A stretch of 64,000 nt of DNA, taken from NCBI RefSeq assembly GCF_037113525.1, contig NZ_CP146963.1, forward strand, positions 558,001 to 622,000, in the 5' to 3' direction. The DNA comes from Butyrivibrio fibrisolvens (lineage in GTDB: Bacteria > Bacillota > Clostridia > Lachnospirales > Lachnospiraceae). This document shows, in pieces, positions 45,329-54,805 of the stretch (positions are counted from its first letter, which is position 1; every line of letters begins with the position of its first letter). The notes under the pieces were generated by a model. The model did no database searches. It saw only the letters and a list, made by a program, of their open reading frames with translations, and was not told the DNA's origin. The translations under genes were made by a program, and so were the position numbers.

Positions 45329-46909
45329 ATGGCTTGTAGTATGTGGACTCATATGAAGAGAGGATCAGCTGGTGTTGCACTTATTTCCTGTATCGCTTTG
45401 GTATCGGGATGCGCAGAATCTGCGCCTTCCATAAATCCTATAACAGAAACGATACAAGAGGATGCGCTTGTAACTCCTGATCCGGCTCTTTCTACAGCAG
45501 TCAGCGTGCAGAGCATATCTCCCTGCATTCTGGTGGACCAGAATGGCTATAGAACAGGAGCTTCCAAGCTTGTTCTTTTCAACTGGAAAGAACAGGATAG
45601 GGAGCTTTTGCCGTCTATATTTGAAATTAAAAGAGTATCTGACGATGTAACAGTTTTTACAGCATCGATAACGTGGCCAGATGACGGGAATGTTGGAAAT
45701 GGCTATTTTACAGACTTCCAGACAGATGGTGAGTATTATATCTACGCAGATGGAATGGGAGATTCATGCTCTTTTGCCATAGGGGATAATGTCTATGACA
45801 CTATCTATGAAAGTTCACTGCGGCAGTACTATCTCAACAGATGCGGAGTAGCGCTGACGCAGGAGTATGCAGGAGATGATGCAAGAGGTATATGTCACTC
45901 AGATCTTGCAACTCTTGAATCGAACAGCTCTGTAACACTTGATATAACAGGCGGCTGGCACCTTGATTCTAACGCTGACAGGGATGTTGAGACGGGGTGT
46001 CTTATAATCGATAACCTTCTTCTTGCTTATGAAATGAATCCGGATGTATTTAAGACAGATAGCGGAATACCTGAAAGCGGCGATGATGTTCCGGATATGC
46101 TTGATGAGGTAAGGTATGAAGCCGAATGGCTTTTGAAGATGCAGGATTCTAAAACGGGCGGTGTCTATGCATCAGCACTTACAAATGCAAAGCCCGGGCA
46201 GAATCTTTCCATGGCAGAAGTATTGGTAACTGATATCACGCCGGAAGCTACAGTGAGTTTTGCGGCAACGCTTGCATGGTGCAGTTATGTATATGCGGAT
46301 ATTGATTCGGCTTTTTCCGAGAAATGCCTTAAGGCTTCAAAGAAGGCATATGAAGCAGCAAGTTCTATGGGAGCACTTGGAGCTTACGATGCTTCTTTTC
46401 TCGCAGCAGCGCAGCTTTACAGACTGACTGGGGAAAAGACTTATGAGAACGGCCTTACAACGTATTTTAAGACCAGCTCTTTTGAATCAGACTTCATCAT
46501 GAAGGACTGCATATTCATGGGTGGTATATGTTACCTTAAGACTACACAGCCTGTTAACAGAGATGTGTGTTCCAAGATAATGGGAGCATTGATAAGTGAG
46601 GCTGAGACTATAAGCGTGGCATCCAAGAAATCTGACTATATGGTCTCAACGGGGAACTACGATGACGTCGTGACTATACTTCGTAATATGCGCTGCCTGA
46701 CAGTAACTAATCACATCCTGTACAGCCAGGAATATGTTGAGATAATAGAAAATCATGCACATTTCCTTCTTGGAAGAGGGCCGGAAGGAGCGAATCTTGC
46801 GACGGATACTACGGAATATACCTACAAGGATAGTGGGAGCGGAAAGGGAATCTTATACGATCCGATACTGGATGCAGAGTTTTTGATACTTATGAGTGCG
46901 ATCATGTAG
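45329..46909 (+). CDS. Degenerate GH9-like lipoprotein (Ig-like N domain)
   Basis: A 526-residue lipoprotein with lipobox VSGC near residue 28. An Ig-like CelD_N domain (about 60-155, SPCILVDQNGYRTGA) precedes an (alpha/alpha) barrel (about 156-526) reminiscent of GH9 endoglucanases. GH9 enzymes carry a GGWYDAGDYGKY motif with the base aspartates; here the segment is GGWHLDSNADRDVETGC, so the DAGD pair is missing. The HPHHR block is also absent, and the terminal NEVxxxWN-type acid region appears as DAEFLILMSAIM. The protein may have lost hydrolase activity. Start is ambiguous between 45329 and 45341. Confidence 0.7.
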   Translation: MACSMWTHMKRGSAGVALISCIALVSGCAESAPSINPITETIQEDALVTPDPALSTAVSVQSISPCILVDQNGYRTGASKLVLFNWKEQDRELLPSIFEIKRVSDDVTVFTASITWPDDGNVGNGYFTDFQTDGEYYIYADGMGDSCSFAIGDNVYDTIYESSLRQYYLNRCGVALTQEYAGDDARGICHSDLATLESNSSVTLDITGGWHLDSNADRDVETGCLIIDNLLLAYEMNPDVFKTDSGIPESGDDVPDMLDEVRYEAEWLLKMQDSKTGGVYASALTNAKPGQNLSMAEVLVTDITPEATVSFAATLAWCSYVYADIDSAFSEKCLKASKKAYEAASSMGALGAYDASFLAAAQLYRLTGEKTYENGLTTYFKTSSFESDFIMKDCIFMGGICYLKTTQPVNRDVCSKIMGALISEAETISVASKKSDYMVSTGNYDDVVTILRNMRCLTVTNHILYSQEYVEIIENHAHFLLGRGPEGANLATDTTEYTYKDSGSGKGILYDPILDAEFLILMSAIM

Positions 46910-46951
46910 GGGAGTAACTGATTTCGCACATATAAAAGTATGGCAGCGCTG

Positions 46952-47179
46952 GAGTATTCCTGAGGCGGGCAGTTAATAAATGATTTGATTGTCATGAAAA
47001 ATATATTGAATTCAAGGCATGATATCTGGAGATTTCTATTCCCAGGGTCCGAAACTCGCTTCGCTCAGACATGCGGACCCTAAGCGGGAATATAAATATC
47101 CATCTATCAAGCTCTTGAATTCAATATATTTTTCAAAGACAATCAAATCATTTATTAACTGCCCGCCTCAGGAATACTC
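46952..47179. repeat. Long inverted repeat B
   Basis: A 228-bp palindrome with a 42-bp perfect outer stem (GAGTATTCCTGAGGCGGGC...), an asymmetric step (A facing TT) and a second perfect 22-bp stem TGAAAAATATATTGAATTCA-AG. The apex AGGGTCCG/CGGACCCT encloses AAACTCGCTTCGC. Read on this strand it aligns with repeat A's minus strand: same bulges, same loop. It lies 43 bases after the GH9-like gene and before a terminator at 47266. Confidence 0.9.
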
Positions 47180-47265
47180 AAGGTATTAGTGATATTTTTA
47201 TATGAGCGAAGTTAGTTGATTAATTATTTGTGGTGCTTGATTCACTTGAGCTTGGAGAGATACAT

Positions 47266-47298
47266 AAAAAGAGGATGCCAGTATTGGTATCCTCTTTT
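47266..47298 (+). terminator. Terminator downstream of repeat B
   Basis: AAAAAGAGGAT-G-CCA pairs with TGG-T-ATCCTCTTTT (4-base loop) with TTTT and further T-rich sequence. No gene lies between repeat B and this stem, so it probably ends the GH9-like transcript that includes repeat B. Bases 47300-47533 are AT-rich; TATAAT at 47442 may be the promoter for the next gene. Confidence 0.75.
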
Positions 47299-47533
47299 GC
47301 TATTTTTATCTAAAGTAGATAGATTATGAGGAATCAGACTTGTTGTGTTGCTTGATTGAAAAATGCACACTATAAAATTGTCATTCGTCTCATAAAAATG
47401 ACGTTTCGGCAGAAAATGGACACAAACCATTTGAATAATTGTATAATTTTTAAAATTTTTTATGCTGTGTTTTAAAGGGGAATAGTTCTATAAATAATAG
47501 AAAAATTTTTTAAAAGAATTGGGGGAAATAATA

Positions 47534-48790
47534 ATGAAAAACAGAATATTCATGGATGTTCAAGAGGTGTTTCAAATTGCAAATAATCTAGATTGTTACA
47601 GCAATAGTCAGACTATAATGATAGAAAAGTATCGTGTACAGATTAAGAAATTGATTGACGAGATGGAAGGAGAAGCAAAGTGTAGCTTTGATATAGCTTC
47701 TAAACATATCTATCTGGAGACAATAGATGCTATTAGAAGAATGCAAGCTTTTAGTAAGATATATAGATTTACAGGAGAAGAAAGACTCATAATAGATAAG
47801 AAAGCGGCAGAGAGCGCGAAGGTAGAGAAAAGAACTCATGAAAAAAGAGAGAGTATTATAGGAACAGAAAAACAAAATAGTGTAGATCATAATGATATAG
47901 ATTTACCGTTCGAAGGTCCAATTTCATTAGACAAATTTGATAAAACATGGTCTACAGGTAAAGTTTCACTAGAATCGTATTTTAACAGTTTTATTCCAAA
48001 AAATATATCTAATGATGAATTGATAAAATGGCTTGATGATATGACGGATGATTTTGTGATTCCTCAAGAAGATATTGATGATCATAAAAAACAAAATCTA
48101 AAAGAAATAGATAAAGTATATACAAGCGGACAGTATATCGAAAATCAGTATATGTGGACTAATGTAAAATATGGTGAGATGGGGGTTGGATTGATAAATG
48201 GAGATGGCGAAGTAATTGCAGAATACAAAGAAGAGTTTGATATGCAATATAATGGTTGCGGAATAATAGCTATAATTAATGCTTATCATTCCTTGGGCAT
48301 TGATTTATCGAATGAGGAAGTTGCGGAGTTAATAGCTGAGTTTGAGGAAAATGGGTGCGTTTGGGGCGGTAAATTTGGAACATCACCTATTGCTATAGTT
48401 GAATACTATGAGAATAATACTCCATATTTAGTGCAAACGACAACCACAACAAATTCTAAAGAAATTGAAGCATTTTCCAAAGGCAGTGATACGTTTATAG
48501 TTGAAGTATATAATAACGCTGATGATATAAATGAGGGTATGCATTATGTAAATATTGAAAAAAGAAAAGACGAAAATGGTAATATAACATATGTTGTTCA
48601 TAATGCAGGTGAATTTGAGGATAAAAATGGTAATGGGTATATAGAAGATGATGAATATATTGAATATGATTCATTAGATAAGGCTATAAAAGCTGTAGGT
48701 AATGATGATAATTCCCAACCAATTATGATTATTGGACTTTCTGATGCACCAATCACTGACGCACCAGAGAAAGAGGAGAAGACATGTTAA
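47534..48790 (+). CDS. C39-like cysteine peptidase with helical N-domain
   Basis: A 418-residue protein in an AT-rich patch. Start 47534 has GGGGGA upstream. Residues 1-95 are strongly helical and charged, resembling (without a clear WxG) the N-domains of T7SS/LXG-type exported proteins. A linker reaches about 235. The C-terminal domain has C242 in NGCGIIAIINAYHSLG, H337 in GMHYVNI and HN near 356, the C-H-N/D pattern of C39/papain-like peptidases. DKNGNGYIEDDE at 363-374 has a perfect EF-hand loop. No signal peptide. Possible exported effector; the next gene overlaps it. Confidence 0.6.
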   Translation: MKNRIFMDVQEVFQIANNLDCYSNSQTIMIEKYRVQIKKLIDEMEGEAKCSFDIASKHIYLETIDAIRRMQAFSKIYRFTGEERLIIDKKAAESAKVEKRTHEKRESIIGTEKQNSVDHNDIDLPFEGPISLDKFDKTWSTGKVSLESYFNSFIPKNISNDELIKWLDDMTDDFVIPQEDIDDHKKQNLKEIDKVYTSGQYIENQYMWTNVKYGEMGVGLINGDGEVIAEYKEEFDMQYNGCGIIAIINAYHSLGIDLSNEEVAELIAEFEENGCVWGGKFGTSPIAIVEYYENNTPYLVQTTTTTNSKEIEAFSKGSDTFIVEVYNNADDINEGMHYVNIEKRKDENGNITYVVHNAGEFEDKNGNGYIEDDEYIEYDSLDKAIKAVGNDDNSQPIMIIGLSDAPITDAPEKEEKTC

Positions 48791-49833
48791 AAAAAATACT
48801 TTCAATGATGTGCCTTGTGCTAATTCTTACAGGATGTCATAAAGAATATCCAGGTGGATATATTCCATATATTAACGAAATGGGGCCAGGTGAAATAGAA
48901 TGTAATTCTTTTTATCACTATATACGTGTTAGAGATGGGCTTAATAAGTCTGGTTTACAGCGTTATGACTTGATTACAGAAAAGGATCAGGACATATATG
49001 CAGTTTCAGACCCGCACAAGCAGGAAATTTCAAGCTTTTATGGTGATGATAATGTGGTCTATTTTGTAGTGACAACTCATGAAAAAGGGAGTGATGAAAG
49101 CAGCTTTTATTGTTACGATTTAAAATCTGATACATGTGAAAACCTATTGACATCAGAAGAATACCTATATGTCTGTATGGATTCATTTGCCAATAAAGTA
49201 TTACTAATAGCACATACACAAGATTATTATATTGAAAACAGAATCTTGCAAGAGATAGATCCTTCAAATGTTGTTAGAAGTTCAATTGGTTATCACGAAT
49301 GTATTGTTAGACAAGTGGATGCAAATGGAACATTAATTGAAATCAGTAAAGAATTTAATGGTAGTGAATTCACTTATAAAGTAGCTGATGCAACAGGAGT
49401 AATTACGGCATTATCGGATTGTGGCGGAGAAGAAGCGGGACTATCTGATTATTTCACTATAGAAGGCGATAAGGTCATTGGTATTGTACAGATTACAAAA
49501 GAAGGGATGTATGGCATTATCCCGTGTAATTACATTAGAGGCGGGGAGTTGAAAAAAGAAGTACTTGTCTCTTTGGATTACAAAACAGGAGAAAGTGAGA
49601 TTCTATACGATTCTAAAAATAATACTATAAGGATAATCGGATATAGTAATGGTAAAGCTTATCTATATAAAAAAGATAAAGTGATCCGCAGAAATCTATC
49701 AGATGGTAGTGAGGAGGAAATCTATTCTTTATCGTATGATGGAAATGGTCAGTTATCATTCAACTGGATTGGAAGTAAGCTGATAATCTTTGATGAAGAT
49801 AATCAGCAGGTGGTTGCTAATATTCAAACATAA
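48784..49833 (+). CDS. Lipoprotein, possible beta-propeller; partner of the peptidase
   Basis: A 349-residue lipoprotein; lipobox ILTGC (C18). The body has repeated strand-rich segments with aspartate-rich turns (for example SLDYKTGESEILYDSK, AYLYKKDKVIRRNLSDG), suggesting a beta-propeller. It overlaps the preceding peptidase gene by 7 bases, so the two are translationally coupled, and a strong terminator follows. A surface lipoprotein co-encoded with an exported peptidase could be a partner or an immunity protein; no experimental family supports this from sequence alone. Confidence 0.6.
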   Translation: MLKKILSMMCLVLILTGCHKEYPGGYIPYINEMGPGEIECNSFYHYIRVRDGLNKSGLQRYDLITEKDQDIYAVSDPHKQEISSFYGDDNVVYFVVTTHEKGSDESSFYCYDLKSDTCENLLTSEEYLYVCMDSFANKVLLIAHTQDYYIENRILQEIDPSNVVRSSIGYHECIVRQVDANGTLIEISKEFNGSEFTYKVADATGVITALSDCGGEEAGLSDYFTIEGDKVIGIVQITKEGMYGIIPCNYIRGGELKKEVLVSLDYKTGESEILYDSKNNTIRIIGYSNGKAYLYKKDKVIRRNLSDGSEEEIYSLSYDGNGQLSFNWIGSKLIIFDEDNQQVVANIQT

Positions 49834-49837
49834 AAAG

Positions 49838-49879
49838 AAGGACATCGCTTAGGCATATTATCTAAGCGATGTCCTTTTT
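49838..49879 (+). terminator. Intrinsic terminator of the peptidase-lipoprotein pair
   Basis: A 15-bp perfect stem AAGGACATCGCTTAG / CTAAGCGATGTCCTT followed by TTTTTG. Confidence 0.92.
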
Positions 49880-49909
49880 GTGAAATAGTTTTAAAAGCAA
49901 AACTAGTAT

Positions 49910-50644
49910 TTAATTTTCATTAAGATTTTTGGTATATGCTTCCTGCATCATGTTCCTGAAGTACTCATGAACCTGTTTTTGGTCTTCCTTAGAGAGGTCG
50001 CTGAAGCGAACTGGAGGAAGGTATTCGAGGACTACATGCGTTGACTTAAGGAATGGAAGGTGGTTCTCAAAGATGTCACGTGTATGTGTGACAATCATTG
50101 GAACGATAGGGCAGTTAGTGCGTTGCGCAGGTTTGAAGCTTCCTTTGTGGAATTCCTGGATTGTTGTTTCGTCTTTGCTTCTTGTTCCTTCAGGATATAT
50201 GCAGATTGAAATGCCGCTTTTGATCTTATCGATAGCACTGAAGATTATCTGTGCGCTCTGCTTAACGTCGCTTCTGTCCATGAAGAGACAGTCGAGGAAG
50301 AGCATCCACCAGGAAAGGAAAGGAACCTTTAAGAATTCCTTCTTGGCTATATAACCTGTAGGTCTTGGAACTCTGCAATAGGTAAGTACTACGTCGAAAT
50401 AGCTTAAGTGGTTACCGATATAAAGAACTGCTTCGTCCTTGGGTACATTTTCTTCGCCTTTAACAGTAAGCTTAACGCCTGCAAGGAAGGCTACAACTCT
50501 GAATGCCCAGGATACAATAGCAAGAGAACTTCTTCTTGATAGATCTTTGTTGATAAGACCTATAATAAGTTCGATGATATAAAGCGGAATGGATACTATA
50601 AAAAATACTAATAAAAATAATGCGGTAAGAATGAATCTGATCAT
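49910..50644 (-). CDS. plsC: 1-acyl-glycerol-3-phosphate acyltransferase
   Basis: A 244-residue membrane-bound acyltransferase. An N-terminal hydrophobic segment (about 1-30), the HX4D motif NHLSYFD with H79 and D84, and the substrate motif YPEGTRSKD near residue 145 are visible. It converts lysophosphatidic acid to phosphatidic acid in phospholipid synthesis. It is a single gene, convergent with the lipoprotein gene and divergent from pyrC. Confidence 0.93.
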   Translation of the reverse strand: MIRFILTALFLLVFFIVSIPLYIIELIIGLINKDLSRRSSLAIVSWAFRVVAFLAGVKLTVKGEENVPKDEAVLYIGNHLSYFDVVLTYCRVPRPTGYIAKKEFLKVPFLSWWMLFLDCLFMDRSDVKQSAQIIFSAIDKIKSGISICIYPEGTRSKDETTIQEFHKGSFKPAQRTNCPIVPMIVTHTRDIFENHLPFLKSTHVVLEYLPPVRFSDLSKEDQKQVHEYFRNMMQEAYTKNLNEN

Positions 50645-50836
50645 CTTGAACTCCTATTTGGTTTATTGTTTTCTGTTATGTCTTGTTGATGGAAAACTAT
50701 ATAAACATTTTTAATCTTTTTAATGCGTGCATTGCCTTGTTATGTGATATATTGTTAACAAAACCAAGACGCAGGTTTATTATAGTTTAGATGAGCACAG
50801 TAGGTCAAATCGTTAGCTATAGCAAGGAGAACGTGC

Positions 50837-52126
50837 ATGCTTTTAATTAAAAACGGATATGTAATGGACCCTGAATCAGGCTGGGAAGGTAAGGCTGATA
50901 TCCTAGTTTCTGATGATGGAATTATATCAAAGATTAGTGAAACTATTGATGAAAGCAGTTTAGAAGCTGCATCTGATCATGACGTGATAGATGCAAACGG
51001 CCTTATAGTTACAGCAGGTCTCATTGATGGTCACGTCCACTTTAGAGATCCGGGGCAGACGTACAAAGAGGACATAATAACGGGAGCCGCTTCTGCAGCA
51101 AAGGGCGGATACACAAGCGTTATCATGATGGGTAACACGATCCCTCATATGGATAATGTCGATACTCTTAAATATGCTCTTGAAAAGGGCAGTACCACAG
51201 GAATTCATATTTATGTCTGCGGTAACGTAACTATGGGTATGGAGGGCAAAGATCTTACAGATATGCCTGAGCTTATAAAGGCTGGGGCAGTCCTTTTTAC
51301 AGATGATGGAAAACCTGTAATCGAAGAAAGCCTTATGAAGACTGCATGCGTAAATGCAGCAAGGCTTAATAAAGTGATAAGTCTTCACGAAGAAAATCCC
51401 AAGTATATAAAAGAAAATGGCGTAAATTCCGGCAGCGCGGCAGAGAGTCTTGGACTTACAGGGTCTGATCGCATGGCTGAGATATCTATGGTTGAAAGAG
51501 ACATAAAGATCGCAGAAGAGACAGGATGCGCGCTTACGATTCAGCATATAAGCACCAAAGAGGCTGTTGATCTTATAAGACAGGCAAGGAAAAGAGGTGC
51601 AAATATCCATGCAGAGGCTACTCCTCATCACTTCACTCTTACAGATGAAGCGGTAAAAGAGCATGGTACCCTTGCCAAGATGAATCCGCCTCTTAGAAAA
51701 GAAGATGATAGGATGGCGATAATCGAGGGACTTAAAGATGGAACTATCGATATGATAGCAACAGATCATGCGCCTCATAGTAAAGAAGAAAAGGATAAGG
51801 ATTTTAAGGATGCTCCAAGCGGAATAATAGGGCTTGAGACAGCTTTTTCCCTGGGACTTAGAGAACTTGTGGAGCCGGGATATCTGACGATAAGAGAGCT
51901 TCTTGATCGCATGAGCACTGCTACAGCTAAGCTATACGAACTTCCGGGAGGAGCTGTAAAAGAGGGAGCACCGGCGGATCTTATGATATTTGATAAAGAT
52001 GAAAAATGGGTTGTTCCGGACAAGTTTGCATCAAAAGCTGTAAATTCTCCATTTATTGGAGAGACAATGCCGGGGGTAATCAAGTATACTATAGCAAGTG
52101 GTAAGGTTGTATATAAAACAGTCTAA
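50837..52126 (+). CDS. pyrC: Dihydroorotase
   Basis: A 429-residue amidohydrolase of the type I dihydroorotase group. Metal-binding DGHVHFRDPGQ, the Asp region NPPLR and ATDHAPH are present, with catalytic LHEENP and TIQHIST in between. It makes dihydroorotate from carbamoyl-aspartate in UMP synthesis. AAGGAG is 8 bases upstream. pyrK and pyrD follow, so this is a partial pyrimidine operon; pyrB, pyrI and carAB are not in the window. Confidence 0.95.
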   Translation: MLLIKNGYVMDPESGWEGKADILVSDDGIISKISETIDESSLEAASDHDVIDANGLIVTAGLIDGHVHFRDPGQTYKEDIITGAASAAKGGYTSVIMMGNTIPHMDNVDTLKYALEKGSTTGIHIYVCGNVTMGMEGKDLTDMPELIKAGAVLFTDDGKPVIEESLMKTACVNAARLNKVISLHEENPKYIKENGVNSGSAAESLGLTGSDRMAEISMVERDIKIAEETGCALTIQHISTKEAVDLIRQARKRGANIHAEATPHHFTLTDEAVKEHGTLAKMNPPLRKEDDRMAIIEGLKDGTIDMIATDHAPHSKEEKDKDFKDAPSGIIGLETAFSLGLRELVEPGYLTIRELLDRMSTATAKLYELPGGAVKEGAPADLMIFDKDEKWVVPDKFASKAVNSPFIGETMPGVIKYTIASGKVVYKTV

Positions 52127-52138
52127 AGGTAGGTATTT

Positions 52139-52936
52139 ATGGCAAAGAAGAAAGTAAGTGCAAAAGTTATATCTCAGAAGATCCTTGCTGATGGGATATA
52201 TGATCTGAGACTTGAAACAGAGATTACAGAGGATGCAGTTCCCGGTCAGTTCGTTGGAGTTTATACAGATGATAAGTCATCACTCCTTCCTCGCCCTATC
52301 AGTATCTGCGGTGTAAGTAAGGAAAAAAATGAACTTAGGCTCGTTTACAGAGTTGTGGGTAAGGGAACAGATCTTTTTTCAAAATTAACAGAGGGTGATC
52401 ATGTAGATGTACTGGGACCTCTGGGTAATGGCTATCCTATGGAAGAAGCTGCAGGTAAGACTGCGATCCTTATGGGCGGCGGAATCGGCGTTCCTCCACT
52501 TTTGGAGCTTGCAAAAAGGCTCACAAGACTTCCGGAAGATAAGCGTCCTAAAGATATCAAGATAGTAATGGGATACAGGAATGATCAGACTTTCCTTGCT
52601 GATGAATTCAGAAAATATGCTGAGCTTTATATAGCTACAGATGATGGAAGCCTTGGTACACACGGAACGGTAATAGATGCTCTTAATGAACAGAATATCG
52701 AGGGTGATGTTATCTATACCTGCGGACCTATGCCGATGCTTAGAGGAATCAAAAAGTATGCTGCAGAGCATAACATGAAGGCATATCTTTCTCTTGAAGA
52801 GAGGATGGCATGCGGCGTTGGAGCCTGCCTTGGATGCGTTGTAAAGACAAGGGATGTAGATGCACATTCACATGTCAATAACGCAAGGATCTGTACAGAT
52901 GGACCTGTATTTGATGCAGAGGATGTAGATATCTGA
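52139..52936 (+). CDS. pyrK: Dihydroorotate dehydrogenase electron-transfer subunit
   Basis: A 265-residue FAD and [2Fe-2S] protein. FAD contacts LLPRPISICGV, NAD-site GGGIGVPPLL and the C-terminal [2Fe-2S] cysteines in MACGVGACLGCVVKT and CTDGP are visible. It passes electrons from PyrD to NAD. It follows pyrC by 12 bases, and pyrD comes 148 bases later. Confidence 0.95.
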   Translation: MAKKKVSAKVISQKILADGIYDLRLETEITEDAVPGQFVGVYTDDKSSLLPRPISICGVSKEKNELRLVYRVVGKGTDLFSKLTEGDHVDVLGPLGNGYPMEEAAGKTAILMGGGIGVPPLLELAKRLTRLPEDKRPKDIKIVMGYRNDQTFLADEFRKYAELYIATDDGSLGTHGTVIDALNEQNIEGDVIYTCGPMPMLRGIKKYAAEHNMKAYLSLEERMACGVGACLGCVVKTRDVDAHSHVNNARICTDGPVFDAEDVDI

Positions 52937-53084
52937 TATCGGTTAATTCATGTAAAAATAATGATATCAGTATATAGATATAAATATCTAAATACTACCT
53001 ATGTAAAGTCAAGGTATATATAGGCATATAATCATAAAGACTATTGTTATTAAAAGTCATGCAGAGCATGAAATAGGAGAAAAT

Positions 53085-53990
53085 GTGAATACTAAGATAA
53101 ATATCGCAGGTGTAGAATTCAAAAATCCGGTAATGGTTGCATCAGGAACCTTTGGATCCGGCCAGGAGTACGGAGAATTTGTAGATCTTAATAAGCTTGG
53201 AGCAGTTGTGACTAAGGGCGTTGCAGACAAGCCCTGGCCTGGCAATCCTGTTCCAAGAGTAGCAGAGACAGCAAGCGGAATGCTCAATGCAATAGGCCTT
53301 CAGAATCCGGGAATAGATGTTTTTATAGAAAGAGATCTTCCGTTCCTTCAGAAGTATGACACGAGGATTATCGTCAATGTATGCGGACATTCTGAAGAAG
53401 AGTATCTGAATGTAGTAGACAGACTTTCTGATGAGAAAGTTGATATGCTTGAGATCAACGTATCCTGTCCTAATGTCAAGGAAGGCGGTATAGCATTTGG
53501 AACCAGGCCTGATGCTCTCTACAATATAACAAGTGAGATCAAAAAGCATGCTAAGCAGCCTGTAATCATGAAGCTATCGCCTAATGTAACAGATATAGCT
53601 GAGATGGCAAGGGCAGCAGAGAGCGCAGGAGCTGATGCTATATCACTTATAAATACCATCACAGGCATGAAGATAGATATTAACAGGAGGAAATTCGTCC
53701 TTGCCAATAAGACAGGCGGACTTTCAGGCCCTGCTATAAAGCCTGTTGCTGTGCGCATGGTATATCAGTGCGCTCAGGCAGTTAAGATCCCGATCATTGG
53801 AATGGGCGGAATCGCAACAGGTGAGGATGCAATAGAGTTCATGCTGGCAGGAGCTACGGGTGTTGCTGTTGGTATGATGAACTTCCATGATCCGTATTCT
53901 ACCCAGAAGGTTGTAGACGGAATTAATAAGTACATGCAGGAACAGAAGGTTGATGATATAAACGAGATCATTGGCGCGGTGCATGAATGA
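53085..53990 (+). CDS. pyrD: Dihydroorotate dehydrogenase (PyrDB type)
   Basis: A 301-residue flavoprotein. A GTG start at 53085 follows AGGAG by 6 bases. NPVMVASGTFG near the N-terminus, the active-site cysteine in EINVSCPNVKEGG, KLSPNVTDI and the FMN motif GMGGIATGEDAIEFMLAGA mark class 1B, which pairs with PyrK. It oxidises dihydroorotate to orotate in the cytoplasm. Confidence 0.95.
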   Translation: MNTKINIAGVEFKNPVMVASGTFGSGQEYGEFVDLNKLGAVVTKGVADKPWPGNPVPRVAETASGMLNAIGLQNPGIDVFIERDLPFLQKYDTRIIVNVCGHSEEEYLNVVDRLSDEKVDMLEINVSCPNVKEGGIAFGTRPDALYNITSEIKKHAKQPVIMKLSPNVTDIAEMARAAESAGADAISLINTITGMKIDINRRKFVLANKTGGLSGPAIKPVAVRMVYQCAQAVKIPIIGMGGIATGEDAIEFMLAGATGVAVGMMNFHDPYSTQKVVDGINKYMQEQKVDDINEIIGAVHE

Positions 53991-54030
53991 TAGCGTTGTA
54001 GTTATTTGAGTGTATAGTATTTGTATATAA

Positions 54031-54087
54031 AGTCACATTATTGTCGGTAAAAACCTATTAAATCACCGACAAAAATGTGACTTTTTA
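54031..54087. promoter_or_regulatory. Dyad 1 (pyrD terminator and/or operator)
   Basis: AGTCACATTATTGTCGGT / ACCGACAAAAATGTGACT, 17 of 18 pairs, 16-base loop, followed by TTTTT. Its 5' arm is a near-copy of dyad 2's arm (TCACATT..TG.CGGT.AAAAC shared). Confidence 0.75.
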
Positions 54088-54181
54088 TAATTTTGAGGTG
54101 TAAGAAAAGCGAGTGCGAATCTGGGAATAATATTACAGAATGAATTCAACAAATCAACAAATGTATAAGTATGAATAATAA

Positions 54182-54236
54182 AAATCACATTTATGACGGT
54201 TAAAAACGATTGTTTTACCGACATAAATGTGATTTA
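54182..54236. promoter_or_regulatory. Dyad 2 (likely operator of the XRE/HipA-like pair)
   Basis: AAATCACATTTATGACGGT / ACCGACATAAATGTGATTT, 18 of 19 pairs, 17-base loop, ending 24 bases before the XRE start. No T-run strong enough for a clear terminator. The region 54091-54180 between the dyads is AT-rich with nothing else seen. Confidence 0.7.
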
Positions 54237-54259
54237 ATTATTTTAAGGAGGGATTTACA

Positions 54260-54802
54260 ATGGATAAATTCGTTATTCCAGACCATATTTCAGCAAAAGA
54301 AATAAAGCTCTTAAGGGGCGCTCTTGGCATGACTCAGAAAGAGTTTGCAGAGTTTGCTCATGTTTCCAAGAGAACTGTTGAAAGATGGGAATATTCTGAT
54401 GAAGAGATAACAGGACCTATAACAGTGCTGGCTGAAATTCTTATTAAGAATCTGGACCTTCCCGACAAACTTAGAATCCCTGAGAGAAAATACAAGTTTA
54501 GATTGTGGTACATGTATCACGAGTTTGTTTGCACCATTATTGATGTGGACGAAATGGAAAGAAAGATTGCTATACATAACTATATTTCAAATCCTATATA
54601 TAGAGCTTTTGGTGTAAATACGGAGCCTACATTTGAAGACTACGAGGAGTTTATAAAATCCAGGTGCTTTCCTGAAACAAGGGATAAACTAAAACTCGAA
54701 CTTAAGAAACTGGATATACCTTTTTATGATCCCATAATGATAATTGAAAAGACAATGGGACGAATGGCTGATGATGATTTTTGGATCAGAATAGAGAGAT
54801 AA
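54260..54802 (+). CDS. XRE-family regulator with extra C-terminal domain (antitoxin-like)
   Basis: A 180-residue protein. The HTH (about 13-62, LRGALGMTQKEFAEFAHVSKRTVERWE) is followed by a 110-residue C-terminal region (DDDFWIRIER end). HipB proteins are usually about 90 residues, so the added part may contribute the N-subdomain of the kinase partner, as HipS does in HipBST systems. Ribosome site AAGGAGGG. Four bases to the kinase gene. Two dyads upstream suggest autoregulation. Confidence 0.75.
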   Translation: MDKFVIPDHISAKEIKLLRGALGMTQKEFAEFAHVSKRTVERWEYSDEEITGPITVLAEILIKNLDLPDKLRIPERKYKFRLWYMYHEFVCTIIDVDEMERKIAIHNYISNPIYRAFGVNTEPTFEDYEEFIKSRCFPETRDKLKLELKKLDIPFYDPIMIIEKTMGRMADDDFWIRIER

Positions 54803-54805
54803 CAT

